Assembly (NCBI GenBank): GCA_031284315.1
Contig: JAITAB010000052.1
Location: forward strand, 1 to 41,639
DNA length: 41,639 nucleotides
DNA from: Campylobacteraceae bacterium
GTDB lineage: Bacteria > Campylobacterota > Campylobacteria > Campylobacterales > Campylobacteraceae
Direction: 5' to 3'
Every line of letters begins with the position of its first letter. Positions within the stretch are counted from its first letter, which is position 1. The notes below the pieces were generated by a model. It was given only the letters and a program-made list of their open reading frames with translations, did not search any database and was not told the DNA's origin. The position numbers and the translations under genes were made by a program. Of the stretch, positions 1 to 7,220 are shown piece after piece.

Positions 1-156
1 CTCGCCCGCTTTTTCTATCGCATCGGACGCGCCTTTTTGCACATCGGTTATCACGCTTTGCACGCTTTTATTTATCTCTTCAAGTTTGCCCGCGCTCTCT
101 TTTTCGCCGCAGCCGATAAACAGCAATAAAACAGCGGCTATTAGTATATTTCTCAT
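1..156 (-). CDS. small lipoprotein, partial (3' end outside window)
   Basis: An open frame reads leftwards from an ATG at 156 and runs off the window edge. The visible 52 residues start with a hydrophobic signal peptide and a lipobox (LFIGC, Cys at about residue 16), followed by a charged stretch rich in Lys/Glu/Asp that looks helical (KLEEINKSVQSVITDVQKG). It is probably an outer- or inner-membrane lipoprotein with an amphipathic or coiled-coil body. Only 10 bp separate its start from the queD stop codon, so it may be the last gene of the que operon. No family is recognisable from this fragment. Confidence 0.6.
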   Translation of the reverse strand, partial: MRNILIAAVLLLFIGCGEKESAGKLEEINKSVQSVITDVQKGASDAIEKAGE

Positions 157-166
157 GTTCGCCTCT

Positions 167-748
167 TTAAATTATTTTCGGATTTGTAAATTGCTCGCCG
201 CTTAGGATTTTACTCCACAAATCAATATCTCCCCACTCTTCCCTGACACCCATGGAAAAGATAATATTGTTTGGATTGATAATGCCCATAGCTTCGCTGT
301 AAGTATCGGCAGAATCGGCTTTGGCGTAACCTCTATCGGTTTCATGGACAACAATGGAATTGACGGTTATCTTTCCCTCGCCGTTCGTGAAAACCGTATT
401 TGTCAAAAGCAAATCAACCATAAGATATATAACTCTTGCAAACTGCTCTGCCGTCGGACTTACGGGAAGTTCTACCCATCTGTCAGAGTATCTTTTCATA
501 GCGGCGATATATCCCGCATCGTCTTTATTCCACAAAGTAACGCTGTGGTCAAACGATTCTATCAAATCCTGCATGTTGCCCTTCATCAGCCCAAAATCAT
601 ATATCATCTGCGCATTGTCAAGACTTTTCGACTCAAAAAGCGCTTCCACTTTATACGAGTGTCCATGTATGCTCGTACGACATCTCTTTGTAGCGCAGCC
701 GCGCACAATATGCGTATTTTCAAACTGAAACATTTTACGGATAATCAT
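167..748 (-). CDS. queD: 6-carboxytetrahydropterin synthase QueD
   Basis: QueD converts 7,8-dihydroneopterin triphosphate to 6-carboxy-5,6,7,8-tetrahydropterin, the second step of the preQ0/queuosine pathway in the cytoplasm. The 193-residue protein shows the PTPS/QueD metal site: His13 followed by His28 and His30 in an SIHGHSY motif, the Cys23 nucleophile region just before it, a DHSVTLW motif (Asp67-His68) and a VHETDRGYA motif near residue 135. It is longer than the ~120-residue E. coli enzyme; extended forms are common in Campylobacterota. Its ATG abuts the queE stop codon directly, so the two are translationally coupled, matching their consecutive roles in the pathway. Confidence 0.93.
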   Translation of the reverse strand: MIIRKMFQFENTHIVRGCATKRCRTSIHGHSYKVEALFESKSLDNAQMIYDFGLMKGNMQDLIESFDHSVTLWNKDDAGYIAAMKRYSDRWVELPVSPTAEQFARVIYLMVDLLLTNTVFTNGEGKITVNSIVVHETDRGYAKADSADTYSEAMGIINPNNIIFSMGVREEWGDIDLWSKILSGEQFTNPKII

Positions 749-1510
749 TTAGACCCCTTTCTTGTTATTCCACAAATTGACATGAATTCTATCACTGTAA
801 TTGTAGCCATTTTTGATACAAAAAAGAGCAGTCGGCAGAGCATTTTTTTTAATTTCCACTCTATTTTTACCAAGCGGCATGCAAAATATCGGCACATGCA
901 TTCCCGAAGTTATATCCAATATCTCCTCTTCCGCGCCCTGCTCTATCAGCTTTTTGTCCGTCACAAATTTAAAAAACGCCTCTTTTGCATGCGAAGCGAT
1001 ATTTTGTATAGCTTTTTTATTTACTCTTTTTTTATACGGTTCGCCGCTGTTTGAGAATTTCACGCTCATGGCAAACCCAACTTTTTTATACAAGGCAAAC
1101 TTTTCAAAATCTATATTTATCGTCCCGTTCGTCTCAAAAAAAACATCAAATCCATGTTTTAACGCCAACTCCAAAAAGCCGTAAAAAACGGGGTTTTTAT
1201 AATGTATCAAAGGCTCTCCGCCCGTGATGATAAGATGCGGCAGATAAGTTATATTTTTTACATGCGAAGCGATTTTTGAAAAAAGTTTTTTTGCGTCTTT
1301 GTACTCTTCCCACTCATTTTTAAAATGCTTTTCATTTACGGCGTATAGAGAGTCGCAGCCGATAAGTTTTGAGCCGTCATGCGGCGATATAAATTCGCAC
1401 GCAAAGCCTTTACAGTTTAAATTGCACCCGCCGAAACGCACAAATAAAGATGGCGTTCCCGCATATTTTCCTTCACCTTGAATACTTAAAAAACTTTCAA
1501 CTAAATACAC
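749..1510 (-). CDS. queE: 7-carboxy-7-deazaguanine synthase QueE (radical SAM)
   Basis: This 253-residue radical-SAM enzyme converts the QueD product to 7-carboxy-7-deazaguanine in queuosine biosynthesis. Visible features are the N-terminal SIQGEGKYAG motif typical of QueE, then a cysteine-rich segment (Cys29, Cys33, Cys38, Cys52 in GGCNLNC...CEF...GCDS), then an ITGGEPL motif for SAM binding near residue 95. The Cys spacing is the expanded form seen in epsilonproteobacterial QueE rather than the compact CxxxCxxC of most radical-SAM proteins. The start is a GTG at 1510, overlapping the end of the upstream glycosylase gene by 10 bp; no ATG lies nearby in frame. Confidence 0.92.
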   Translation of the reverse strand: MYLVESFLSIQGEGKYAGTPSLFVRFGGCNLNCKGFACEFISPHDGSKLIGCDSLYAVNEKHFKNEWEEYKDAKKLFSKIASHVKNITYLPHLIITGGEPLIHYKNPVFYGFLELALKHGFDVFFETNGTINIDFEKFALYKKVGFAMSVKFSNSGEPYKKRVNKKAIQNIASHAKEAFFKFVTDKKLIEQGAEEEILDITSGMHVPIFCMPLGKNRVEIKKNALPTALFCIKNGYNYSDRIHVNLWNNKKGV

Positions 1511-2244
1511 CTCTTCAAAAGCTCCATTTTGGAAAATCTATCAAGCGTTTTTTTATCGGTTATGAACTTTATATTATATGGGTGGCAGGCGTAAAAGAGG
1601 CGGAAATTGTGCGTTTGCGGCAAAAGTTGTTCTATCTCCTTGCTGATTGAGCCAAGCAGTATAAGCTCTATATTCTCATGCTTTAATTTGCCCAAAAGCG
1701 CGCGCATGAACGCCGCAAACGCTTTGGCATGCTTTTTCGTATCCTCTTTTTTTGTAAAAACAAGCGCGCTGTTTAGCAGTAAAACGCCCTCTTTTTCAAA
1801 ATTGTTTTTCCACTCATGTATGGAATTTATCAGCTCTTTTTTATCAAGCCGCGCGATATTTTCCTGCGTTAATTCCTCTTTTTTTAGATAATTTGACGCA
1901 AGCAGCAGCATTTTTATGAAATTTCTCAAACTTGTGGCGCGGTTCACTTCGCGCGACAAACCTTTATCCGAAAAGAGCGTTTTCACCGCTTTGTCTATAA
2001 AAGCGTAACCTGTCGCGCTCTCTTTGCGCGGATATGGGTCTTGCCCGAAAAGTATGGATTTGGTTTTGTCGCGCGGCAGAGTTTTGAAGGCATTTAGAAA
2101 ATTATGGAAATCGGGAAAATACGCATGAGAGTTTTCCAAAAATTCGCGGTATTTCATATCAAGCGAGCCGTACGCATTTTCTATAATCCCACGCCAGCTC
2201 TCATGTACGCTCAAATCCGCGCGAGGCTTTTCAAGGATGCTCAT
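1501..2244 (-). CDS. uracil-DNA glycosylase-like protein
   Basis: A 247-residue protein with the family-1 uracil-DNA glycosylase water-activating motif GQDPYP (residues 67-72, Asp69) followed by SATGYAF, and a GVLLLNSALVF segment near residue 155 matching the uracil-recognition strand GVLLLN. The second catalytic motif, normally HPSPLS, is HPYN (221-224): the His is kept but the DNA-intercalation loop is different. It therefore belongs to the UDG superfamily, presumably acting in base-excision repair, but substrate specificity may differ from classical Ung. Its ATG overlaps the stop of the upstream gene (ATGA), and its 3' end overlaps queE. Confidence 0.8.
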   Translation of the reverse strand: MSILEKPRADLSVHESWRGIIENAYGSLDMKYREFLENSHAYFPDFHNFLNAFKTLPRDKTKSILFGQDPYPRKESATGYAFIDKAVKTLFSDKGLSREVNRATSLRNFIKMLLLASNYLKKEELTQENIARLDKKELINSIHEWKNNFEKEGVLLLNSALVFTKKEDTKKHAKAFAAFMRALLGKLKHENIELILLGSISKEIEQLLPQTHNFRLFYACHPYNIKFITDKKTLDRFSKMELLKRCI

Positions 2245-2666
2245 TGCGGGTCGTTCAGCGACAATATAAGCTCCACCTGCGCAATCGTAAGCCCCAAAAT
2301 CTGCGCTATCGCGCTTTCGCTTTTGCCGTCTTTATAAAGCTCTATCACCTTTTTTTCATAATCCCCAGCGCTGTGCTGTTCCCTAAATTCTTCGGTGATT
2401 TTTCTGACCTCTTGCAGAGATTGTTTCAACGGCACTACGCGGTTTTGCACTTCGTCTTCTACGATTTTTTGTATGCCGCCGTCAATGTCCAGATTTTGTT
2501 TTTTAACGACTTTATTTAACTTGTGGTTTTCTTGATTTAAATCCTCTATGACTTTCTCCAAAATCGCAAGCCTTGAAATTACATTTTTATCGCGCACAAC
2601 GATAAAAATAACGAGCAAAAACACCGCCGCAATCAAAGCGGTAAATATTAAAATATCCGCGCCCAC
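2241..2666 (-). CDS. membrane-anchored coiled-coil protein with C-terminal HTH (DUF6115-like)
   Basis: A 141-residue protein with one N-terminal transmembrane helix (residues about 4-25), a long charged coiled coil (about 30-100, with many Leu/Ile heptads), and a short C-terminal helix-turn-helix-like segment (VIELYKDGKSESAIAQILGLTIAQVELIL). This arrangement is a conserved hypothetical family common in Campylobacterota and is similar to what is annotated as DUF6115. The function is unknown. It lies 2 bp after the prenyltransferase gene and overlaps the glycosylase start by 4 bp, so it is inside the same operon. Confidence 0.7.
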   Translation of the reverse strand: MGADILIFTALIAAVFLLVIFIVVRDKNVISRLAILEKVIEDLNQENHKLNKVVKKQNLDIDGGIQKIVEDEVQNRVVPLKQSLQEVRKITEEFREQHSAGDYEKKVIELYKDGKSESAIAQILGLTIAQVELILSLNDPQ

Positions 2667-2668
2667 AA

Positions 2669-3553
2669 TCAGCCTCCTGCCATAAAAACAATATCTATCA
2701 GCACAAAGATAAAAAACATTATGCCAAGATAGCCGTTAAGCGTAAAAAACGCTCTGTCTATCTTCCGAAAATCGCGCCTGACTATCGTATGTTCGCAAAA
2801 TAGTATCGCCGCGCTAAGAGCCACAGCCGCATAAGATACAAAGCCCAAAGAAGCGCCTATGGCAAACAGCAGCCAAAAAACGACCGCCAGCGCATGAAAA
2901 ACGGCAGATATTGTAAGCGTTGCATCTTTGCCGTAACGCGAAGGGATAGAGTGAAGTCCGTACTCTTTATCAAACTCAATATCCTGCAAAGAGTACAACA
3001 GATCAAACCCCGCCACCCAAAACATAATGCCAAAACACAAAAGCCATGACCATACATGCATATAACCCAAAACCGCTATGGATCCCGCTATCGGCGCAAG
3101 TCCCAAAGAAAAGCCCAATACCAAATGGGCAAATGCCGAAAAGCGTTTAAAAAAAGAGTAACTTGCAAGCACAGCAAGCGTTGGAAAAGAGAGTAAAAAC
3201 GCCGCTTCATTGATAAGCCATGCGGAAAAAACAAACAAAACAGCGTTAAATGCGATAAATATCAGCATGTTAAGCTTGCCGATTCTGCCGTCCACGCTGG
3301 GGCGGTTTGCAGTTCTGGGATTGAGCGCGTCTATATCCTTGTCGGCAAATCTATTGACCGACATGGCAAAACTCCTCGCACTCACGGCGCAAATCAGCCC
3401 AAGTATCAACAGTCTAAACCCAAACCAAGCAGAATCGTTTATCTCATGCGAAGCTATTATCATCGCGATAAAGATAAATGGCATGGCAAAAACCGAATGT
3501 TTGAAAACTATCAACTCGTTTATGTCTCTCAAAATAGACCAAAGCCGCCTCAT
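2669..3553 (-). CDS. UbiA-family polyprenyltransferase (probably MqnP, menaquinone pathway)
   Basis: An integral membrane prenyltransferase of 294 residues and about eight hydrophobic helices. It carries the two Asp-rich motifs of the UbiA family: NRFADKDIDALNPRTANRP near residue 66 and DIEFDKEYGLHSIPSRYG near residue 192. It is the length of 4-hydroxybenzoate polyprenyltransferases. Campylobacterota make menaquinone by the futalosine route and use a UbiA homologue (MqnP) for the prenylation step, so that role is more likely than ubiquinone synthesis; this is inference from lineage. It is the first gene of the minus-strand run 3553-1, reading away from miaA. Confidence 0.85.
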   Translation of the reverse strand: MRRLWSILRDINELIVFKHSVFAMPFIFIAMIIASHEINDSAWFGFRLLILGLICAVSARSFAMSVNRFADKDIDALNPRTANRPSVDGRIGKLNMLIFIAFNAVLFVFSAWLINEAAFLLSFPTLAVLASYSFFKRFSAFAHLVLGFSLGLAPIAGSIAVLGYMHVWSWLLCFGIMFWVAGFDLLYSLQDIEFDKEYGLHSIPSRYGKDATLTISAVFHALAVVFWLLFAIGASLGFVSYAAVALSAAILFCEHTIVRRDFRKIDRAFFTLNGYLGIMFFIFVLIDIVFMAGG

Positions 3554-3572
3554 GCCTGCCCTTCTTGTTTAA

Positions 3573-3600
3573 ATTATCAAATTTTACATCAATTTGCCAA
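3573..3600 (-). promoter_or_regulatory. putative promoter of the prenyltransferase-que operon
   Basis: On the minus strand a TTGGCA (3600-3595) and a GATAAT (3578-3573) are separated by 16 bp, about 20 bp before the ATG at 3553. The layout fits a sigma70 promoter with a very short leader. It overlaps the divergent miaA promoter region. Confidence 0.4.
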
Positions 3601-3632
3601 AAAATTAAATTTATTTACACGAAAAATATAGA

Positions 3633-3638
3633 TATAAT
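3633..3638 (+). promoter_or_regulatory. -10 box of miaA promoter
   Basis: A perfect TATAAT lies 26 bp before the miaA ATG, inside a very AT-rich stretch. There is no good -35 box, which is usual for Campylobacterota sigma70 promoters. A CAGGAG ribosome binding site follows at 3654-3659. Confidence 0.6.
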
Positions 3639-3664
3639 TTGTAAAAACAGTTGCAGGAGTTTTT

Positions 3665-4570
3665 ATGCAGTTTGCGCTTATCGGAACCACAGCATGCGGA
3701 AAAAGCGATTTATCTATCAAAATAGCCCGCAAAACGGGAGCCGTCATACTTTCGCTTGACTCGCTTTGCGTTTACAAAGAGATAGATATTGCTTCGGCTA
3801 AACCGTCCAAAGAAGAGATGTCGGGCGTCAAACATTACGGTATAGACATTATCGCGCCAAATGAGAAATTTAATGTAACAATTTTCTTTGATTTGTACAG
3901 AAAGGCGGCGGCGGACGCGGAGAAAAAAAAGTCGCCGCTTATCATCGTGGGCGGAACGAGTTTTTATTTAAAGGCTTTATTGTCGGGGCTTAGCGACAAG
4001 CCGCTTGTGAGCGATGAAAACCAAAAAAGGGTTTTACGCACGCTGCGCGATTTGACATGGGCATATGACAATATATCCTTAACAGACGCCGCGTTTGCCG
4101 AAAAGATAGAAAAAAACGATATATACCGCATAGGAAAATGGTATGAAATTTATTACGAAACGGGCGAAATTCCGAGTAATTTTCTGAAACGCACCAAAAA
4201 AGACCCTGTTATCCATGATCTGGCAATATTTGAAATAGAGACAGACAAAGAGGAGTTAAGGGAACGCATAAAAACGCGCGCTGAAAAAATGATAGAAGCG
4301 GGGCTTGTGGACGAAGTTGCGCGGTTGGAAAAAAAATATACAAGAGAGCCAAACTGCATGAAATCCATCGGCATAAAAGAGGTGATAGAGTATTTTGACG
4401 GATACGGCGATATTGCTTTTATGAAAGAGAAAATCATTGACAATACCGTCAAACTCGCGAAAAGACAACGCACATTCAACCGCACACAATTTTTGCAGAC
4501 GATCATAAAAAAACCTCTTTCAGAAATGGAGGGCGAGATTATGGAATTTTTGCATAAGCGCGTAAAATAA
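3665..4570 (+). CDS. miaA: tRNA dimethylallyltransferase MiaA
   Basis: MiaA transfers the dimethylallyl group to N6 of A37 in tRNAs reading UNN codons. The 301-residue protein has the P-loop GTTACGKS (residues 7-14), the substrate-binding LSLDSLCVYKEIDIASAKPS segment (IPTase family DSxxxY/AKPS motif), and a downstream GGTSFYLKALLSG motif near residue 92, all diagnostic of the family. The C-terminal region contains the MKSIGIKEVIEY and AKRQRTFNRTQF motifs that close the active site. It is a single plus-strand gene opposite the que/prenyltransferase run, with its own promoter, and is followed by the repeat cluster. Confidence 0.95.
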   Translation: MQFALIGTTACGKSDLSIKIARKTGAVILSLDSLCVYKEIDIASAKPSKEEMSGVKHYGIDIIAPNEKFNVTIFFDLYRKAAADAEKKKSPLIIVGGTSFYLKALLSGLSDKPLVSDENQKRVLRTLRDLTWAYDNISLTDAAFAEKIEKNDIYRIGKWYEIYYETGEIPSNFLKRTKKDPVIHDLAIFEIETDKEELRERIKTRAEKMIEAGLVDEVARLEKKYTREPNCMKSIGIKEVIEYFDGYGDIAFMKEKIIDNTVKLAKRQRTFNRTQFLQTIIKKPLSEMEGEIMEFLHKRVK

Positions 4571-4722
4571 AGGCAATCGGCACAGAAATTATAAAAGAAT
4601 TAAAAAATAAAAAAAAGCAATATTTTCGTCATTGGAAGCGCTGCAAAACAATCTTTCCTTTTTGTCATTCCCGCGCCCTTTCCGTCATTCTCGTTTCCCT
4701 ATGTCATATCCGCGCCCTTTCC

Positions 4723-4750
4723 GTCATTCCCGCGTAGGCGGGAATCCAAA
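4723..4750 (+). repeat. GTCATTCCCG-type palindromic repeat, copy 1
   Basis: It begins GTCATTCCCGCG, turns around TA, and ends GCGGGAATCCAAA, so the transcript would fold into a hairpin with arms ATTCCCGC/GCGGGAAT. Just before it, 4664-4722 holds partial copies of the left half only (GTCATTCCCGCGCCC, GTCATTCTCG, GTCATATCCGCGCCC). Confidence 0.8.
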
Positions 4751-4754
4751 CTTT

Positions 4755-4853
4755 CCATTATTCCCCGCGATAGAACGACAAGCGAAGCGCATATCGTGAG
4801 ATTGGGGGTCCCCAAAAGCAACGCTTTTGGGGCAAGAAAGCGGGAATCCAAAC
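4755..4853 (+). repeat. ~100-bp composite repeat element with CCCCAAAAGC hairpin, copy A
   Basis: The element starts ATTATTCCCCGCGA and ends CGGGAATCCAAAC, so its ends are related to the short palindromes. Inside it is a strong hairpin with perfect 10-bp arms CCCCAAAAGC (4810-4819) and GCTTTTGGGG (4823-4832) around AAC. A diverged copy lies in opposite orientation near 41120-41220. Confidence 0.6.
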
Positions 4854-4946
4854 TAATAATTTTAAAATATGAAAGCATGAAAGAAAATAAAAAAAGAGTT
4901 ATAAAATGTCAATTTTTTTTATATTCTCTTTGTTTGTAAATACTCT

Positions 4947-4975
4947 TTTGGATTCCCGCCTACGCGGGAATAACG
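4947..4975 (-). repeat. GTCATTCCCG-type palindromic repeat, copy 2 (reverse)
   Basis: Reads TTTGGATTCCCGCCTACGCGGG on the plus strand, that is the reverse complement of copy 1 with the same TTGGATTCCCGC edge. The far end is TAACG instead of TGACG. Confidence 0.75.
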
Positions 4976-4990
4976 AAAGGGGGAGGAGGA

Positions 4991-5027
4991 CGGAAAGTGT
5001 TTTGCGCTGATTTCGTCAGCTTGTAGC
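4991..5027 (+). repeat. 37-bp duplicated segment, copy 1
   Basis: A 37-bp sequence starting CGGAAAGTGTTTTGCGC and ending GTCAGCTTGTAGC is identical to 5456-5492. Both copies are followed by a CAACCGT(TT)ATGTCATA stretch, so the duplication involves a larger block that has since diverged or been rearranged. Confidence 0.8.
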
Positions 5028-5092
5028 AATCAACCGTATGTCATACTAAAATTGACGCTCACACGCCTTGATATTTCGGACAAATACAATGG

Positions 5093-5165
5093 CAACCGTT
5101 TATGTCATACCCGTGAAAACGGGTATCTATTTTTGGATTCCCGCCTGCGCAGGAATGACGGAAAG
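5093..5165 (+). repeat. paired palindromic repeats, block B copy 1
   Basis: Starts CAACCGTTTATGTCATA, then a GTCATACCCGTGAAAACGGG palindrome (5104 onward), then a reverse unit TTGGATTCCCGCC...GGAATGACGG (5134-5160). The whole block recurs with few changes at 5500-5570. Confidence 0.75.
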
Positions 5166-5298
5166 AAGTCGTGTGAATGACAAAAAAGGTACATTGGAAT
5201 AACTAAATAAACGCATGTGTTTTATTTGTCGTTTGGGAATGACGGAATTATTCATTTATGATTGTTTAGATTATTGCATGATACATGACGCTTTCTTC

Positions 5299-5330
5299 GT
5301 CATTGCGAGCAAAGCGCGGCAATCCAAAAA
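5299..5330 (+). repeat. GTCATTGCGAGC-type repeat variant
   Basis: Reads GTCATTGCGAGCAAAGCGCGG then CAATCCAAA. It shares the GTCATT and AATCC edges with the other copies but has a different centre, the variant found in many unrelated genomes as GTCATTGCGAGC...GCGGCAATCC. Confidence 0.65.
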
Positions 5331-5378
5331 AACTTTCCATTATTTCATTGTTTCATACGAAATGCATACATTCTCTAT

Positions 5379-5461
5379 GTCATTCTCGTGAAAACGGGAA
5401 TCCAAATTTTATATATATCTATGCGCAAAATGGATTCCCGCCTGCGCGGGAATGACGGAAA
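5379..5461 (+). repeat. pair of opposed palindromic repeats
   Basis: A unit GTCATTCTCGTGAAAACGGG followed by AATCCAAAT (5379-5407), then about 23 bp of AT-rich DNA, then a reverse unit TGGATTCCCGCCTGCGCGGG with AATGACGGAAAG (5431-5461). The two units are in opposite orientation, as in copy-2/copy-1 pairs. Confidence 0.75.
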
Positions 5462-5492
5462 GTGTTTTGCGCTGATTTCGTCAGCTTGTAGC
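5456..5492 (+). repeat. 37-bp duplicated segment, copy 2
   Basis: Identical over 37 bp to 4991-5027. Here it is joined after 7 bp to block B (5500 onward), which gives the likely original order of the duplicated unit. Confidence 0.8.
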
Positions 5493-5499
5493 GCAATGA

Positions 5500-5570
5500 C
5501 AACCGTTTATGTCATATCCGTGAAAACGGGTATCTATTTTTGGATTCCAGCCTAGACGGGAATGACGGAG
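5500..5570 (+). repeat. paired palindromic repeats, block B copy 2
   Basis: Starts CAACCGTTTATGTCATA, continues GTCATATCCGTGAAAACGGG (5511 onward) and ends with the reverse unit TGGATTCCAGCCTAGACGGG (5541 onward). It matches 5093-5165 except for a few substitutions that break palindrome symmetry. Confidence 0.75.
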
Positions 5571-5747
5571 GGAGGAAGCGCGGTATAAAGAAAGGATAAT
5601 TTTTGCTTTGAACCAACAAATTGCTTTTGGAGTTTGCGATTGTGCTTCGCATGCGGGGCAATTACGGAGAGATTGTCCGCTTTTTAATGCATTCGCTAAA
5701 TTCACAAAAACAGCAAACAAATACCAGCGATTTAGTTTAGCTCATTT

Positions 5748-7220
5748 TCACAAAAAATATTCGCTCATTCTCATCACAGGCTCTATCAGCAATACCGCCG
5801 CAAGCGTTACGCCCGCCGTTATTCCGACAACTGCACTGACTGACAAAGAGGCGTTTTGCGCATAAATTTTACCATCCATAGCGGAAGGTTCGGCCAAAAA
5901 CATGTAAACTATCAGTTTTAGATAGTAATACGCCGCTATCGCGCTGTTTACCGCCATTATCACGGCCAGCATGATATAACCGTCATTGATGACTGCGCTC
6001 ATGATGTATATCTTGCCCCAAAATACCGAAAACGGCGGAATGCCCGCCAGCGAAAGCAAAAATAACGCCATAAGCGCCGCCGTTACGGGCGCGGTTTTAA
6101 TAAGTCCTGAAAATTTCACAAACGGATGCTGAAATCTCGCGTCATACAAATTTGCATCGTTCCGCGCCGCCCACAAAAGCGCAAATGCGCCCATGTTTGT
6201 AAACATAAAGAGTATCCAGTAAACAAATATCGCGCTGTTAGCCTGTTTCGTTCCTGCAAGTGCCGCGCACAATATAAATGCCGCATGCGACATGGAGCTG
6301 AAAGCCAGCATTCTTTTGACATCTGTCTGCACCAAAGCCATGAGATTTGCAAGCGTCATTGTAACAACGGCTAATACATAAAAGATATTCTCCGCCCATG
6401 CCGCGCCGCCCTCAATAAACGGTTCAAATATCCTTATCGTAACCGCAAACGCCGCTACTTTTGGCGCGATTGAAATGTATCCGGCAAGCGGTGCGGGCGA
6501 GCCTTCATAAACATCTGGCATCCAAGTGTGAAATGGTATGAGCGAAAGTTTAAAGCCTATCGCGCCCAGCATCATGGAAAGCGCCAAGATAACGACAAAC
6601 AGAGGTTCAAAATTTCTATCCGAAATAGTTAAAAATATTTCATTAATATCCACGCTCGTGCTCAAAGCGTAAAAAATCATCGCGCCGAATGCGTAAAAGC
6701 CGCTTGACAGCGCGCCCATAGTAAAGTATTTCAACGCCGCTTCAATTGCTTTTGCGCGGTTGTGCATCGCTATCATCGTATAAAGACAAAGCGAAGCCGT
6801 TTCAAGCCCTATAAATATCAATATAAGATTTGTCGTGGATACCATGAACAAAAAGCCGGCATTTGCAAAAAGCAGAAGCGCAAAATATTCGGCAAATTTA
6901 TGTTCAGAAAACTCTTTTTTACAAAGCGCCAAAGGAACAAAAAGCAAAGACGCCGCGACAATGACAATCTGCGATAATTTTGAAACGCCGTCTATCGTCA
7001 TCATGTCAAAAAAGCCGCTCTCGTTTTTATCTCCAAACGATACGGCATAAACAAGCGAAAACGCCAAAAACAGCATACTTATGCATATATAAAAATTGCG
7101 GCTTAATCCTTTTTTGAACATATCAACGCACATGACAAAAAGCGCGCCCGCGCATAAAATTATCATAGGATAGAGCGTAGGAAGATTTAAACTTTCAAGC
7201 GTTATTTGTGATATAAGCAT
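5748..7220 (-). CDS. nuoN: NADH-quinone oxidoreductase subunit N
   Basis: NuoN is one of the three antiporter-like proton-pumping subunits in the membrane arm of complex I. The 490-residue protein is almost entirely hydrophobic (about 14 helices). Key elements include the conserved Glu in the GLETASLCLY segment near residue 138 of helix 5, the KLSLIPFHTWMPDVYEGSPAP motif near residue 224, and the DVKRMLAFSSMSHAA segment. It is the last gene of the operon; its start overlaps the nuoM stop by one base. No clear hairpin terminator follows, and the downstream DNA is the repeat cluster. Confidence 0.95.
   Translation of the reverse strand: MLISQITLESLNLPTLYPMIILCAGALFVMCVDMFKKGLSRNFYICISMLFLAFSLVYAVSFGDKNESGFFDMMTIDGVSKLSQIVIVAASLLFVPLALCKKEFSEHKFAEYFALLLFANAGFLFMVSTTNLILIFIGLETASLCLYTMIAMHNRAKAIEAALKYFTMGALSSGFYAFGAMIFYALSTSVDINEIFLTISDRNFEPLFVVILALSMMLGAIGFKLSLIPFHTWMPDVYEGSPAPLAGYISIAPKVAAFAVTIRIFEPFIEGGAAWAENIFYVLAVVTMTLANLMALVQTDVKRMLAFSSMSHAAFILCAALAGTKQANSAIFVYWILFMFTNMGAFALLWAARNDANLYDARFQHPFVKFSGLIKTAPVTAALMALFLLSLAGIPPFSVFWGKIYIMSAVINDGYIMLAVIMAVNSAIAAYYYLKLIVYMFLAEPSAMDGKIYAQNASLSVSAVVGITAGVTLAAVLLIEPVMRMSEYFL

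Larger units (their letters stand above)
4571..5747. other. gene-free region filled with palindromic repeats
   Basis: About 1.2 kb between miaA and nuoN with no credible gene. It is a mosaic of GTCATTCCCG/CGGGAATCC palindromes, a hairpin element with CCCCAAAAGC arms, and a duplicated 37-bp segment, listed separately. Short open frames here (for example 5481-5720 minus) are translations of repeat units and have no separate support. Confidence 0.8.

Noticed and set aside
344-1054. 236-residue plus-strand frame opposite queD and queE
   Set aside because: Both strands are open here, but the minus frames have complete QueD and QueE motifs; the plus frame has none.
5481-5720. 79-residue open frame on the minus strand containing RHSRLGWNPKIDTRFHGYD
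   Set aside because: It is a translation of the palindromic repeats; the same peptide-like string arises wherever these repeats occur in any genome.
4571-5747. tRNA or small RNA gene in the large gap after miaA
   Set aside because: No cloverleaf or T-loop motif (GTTCGAATC type) was found; hairpins present are repeat palindromes.
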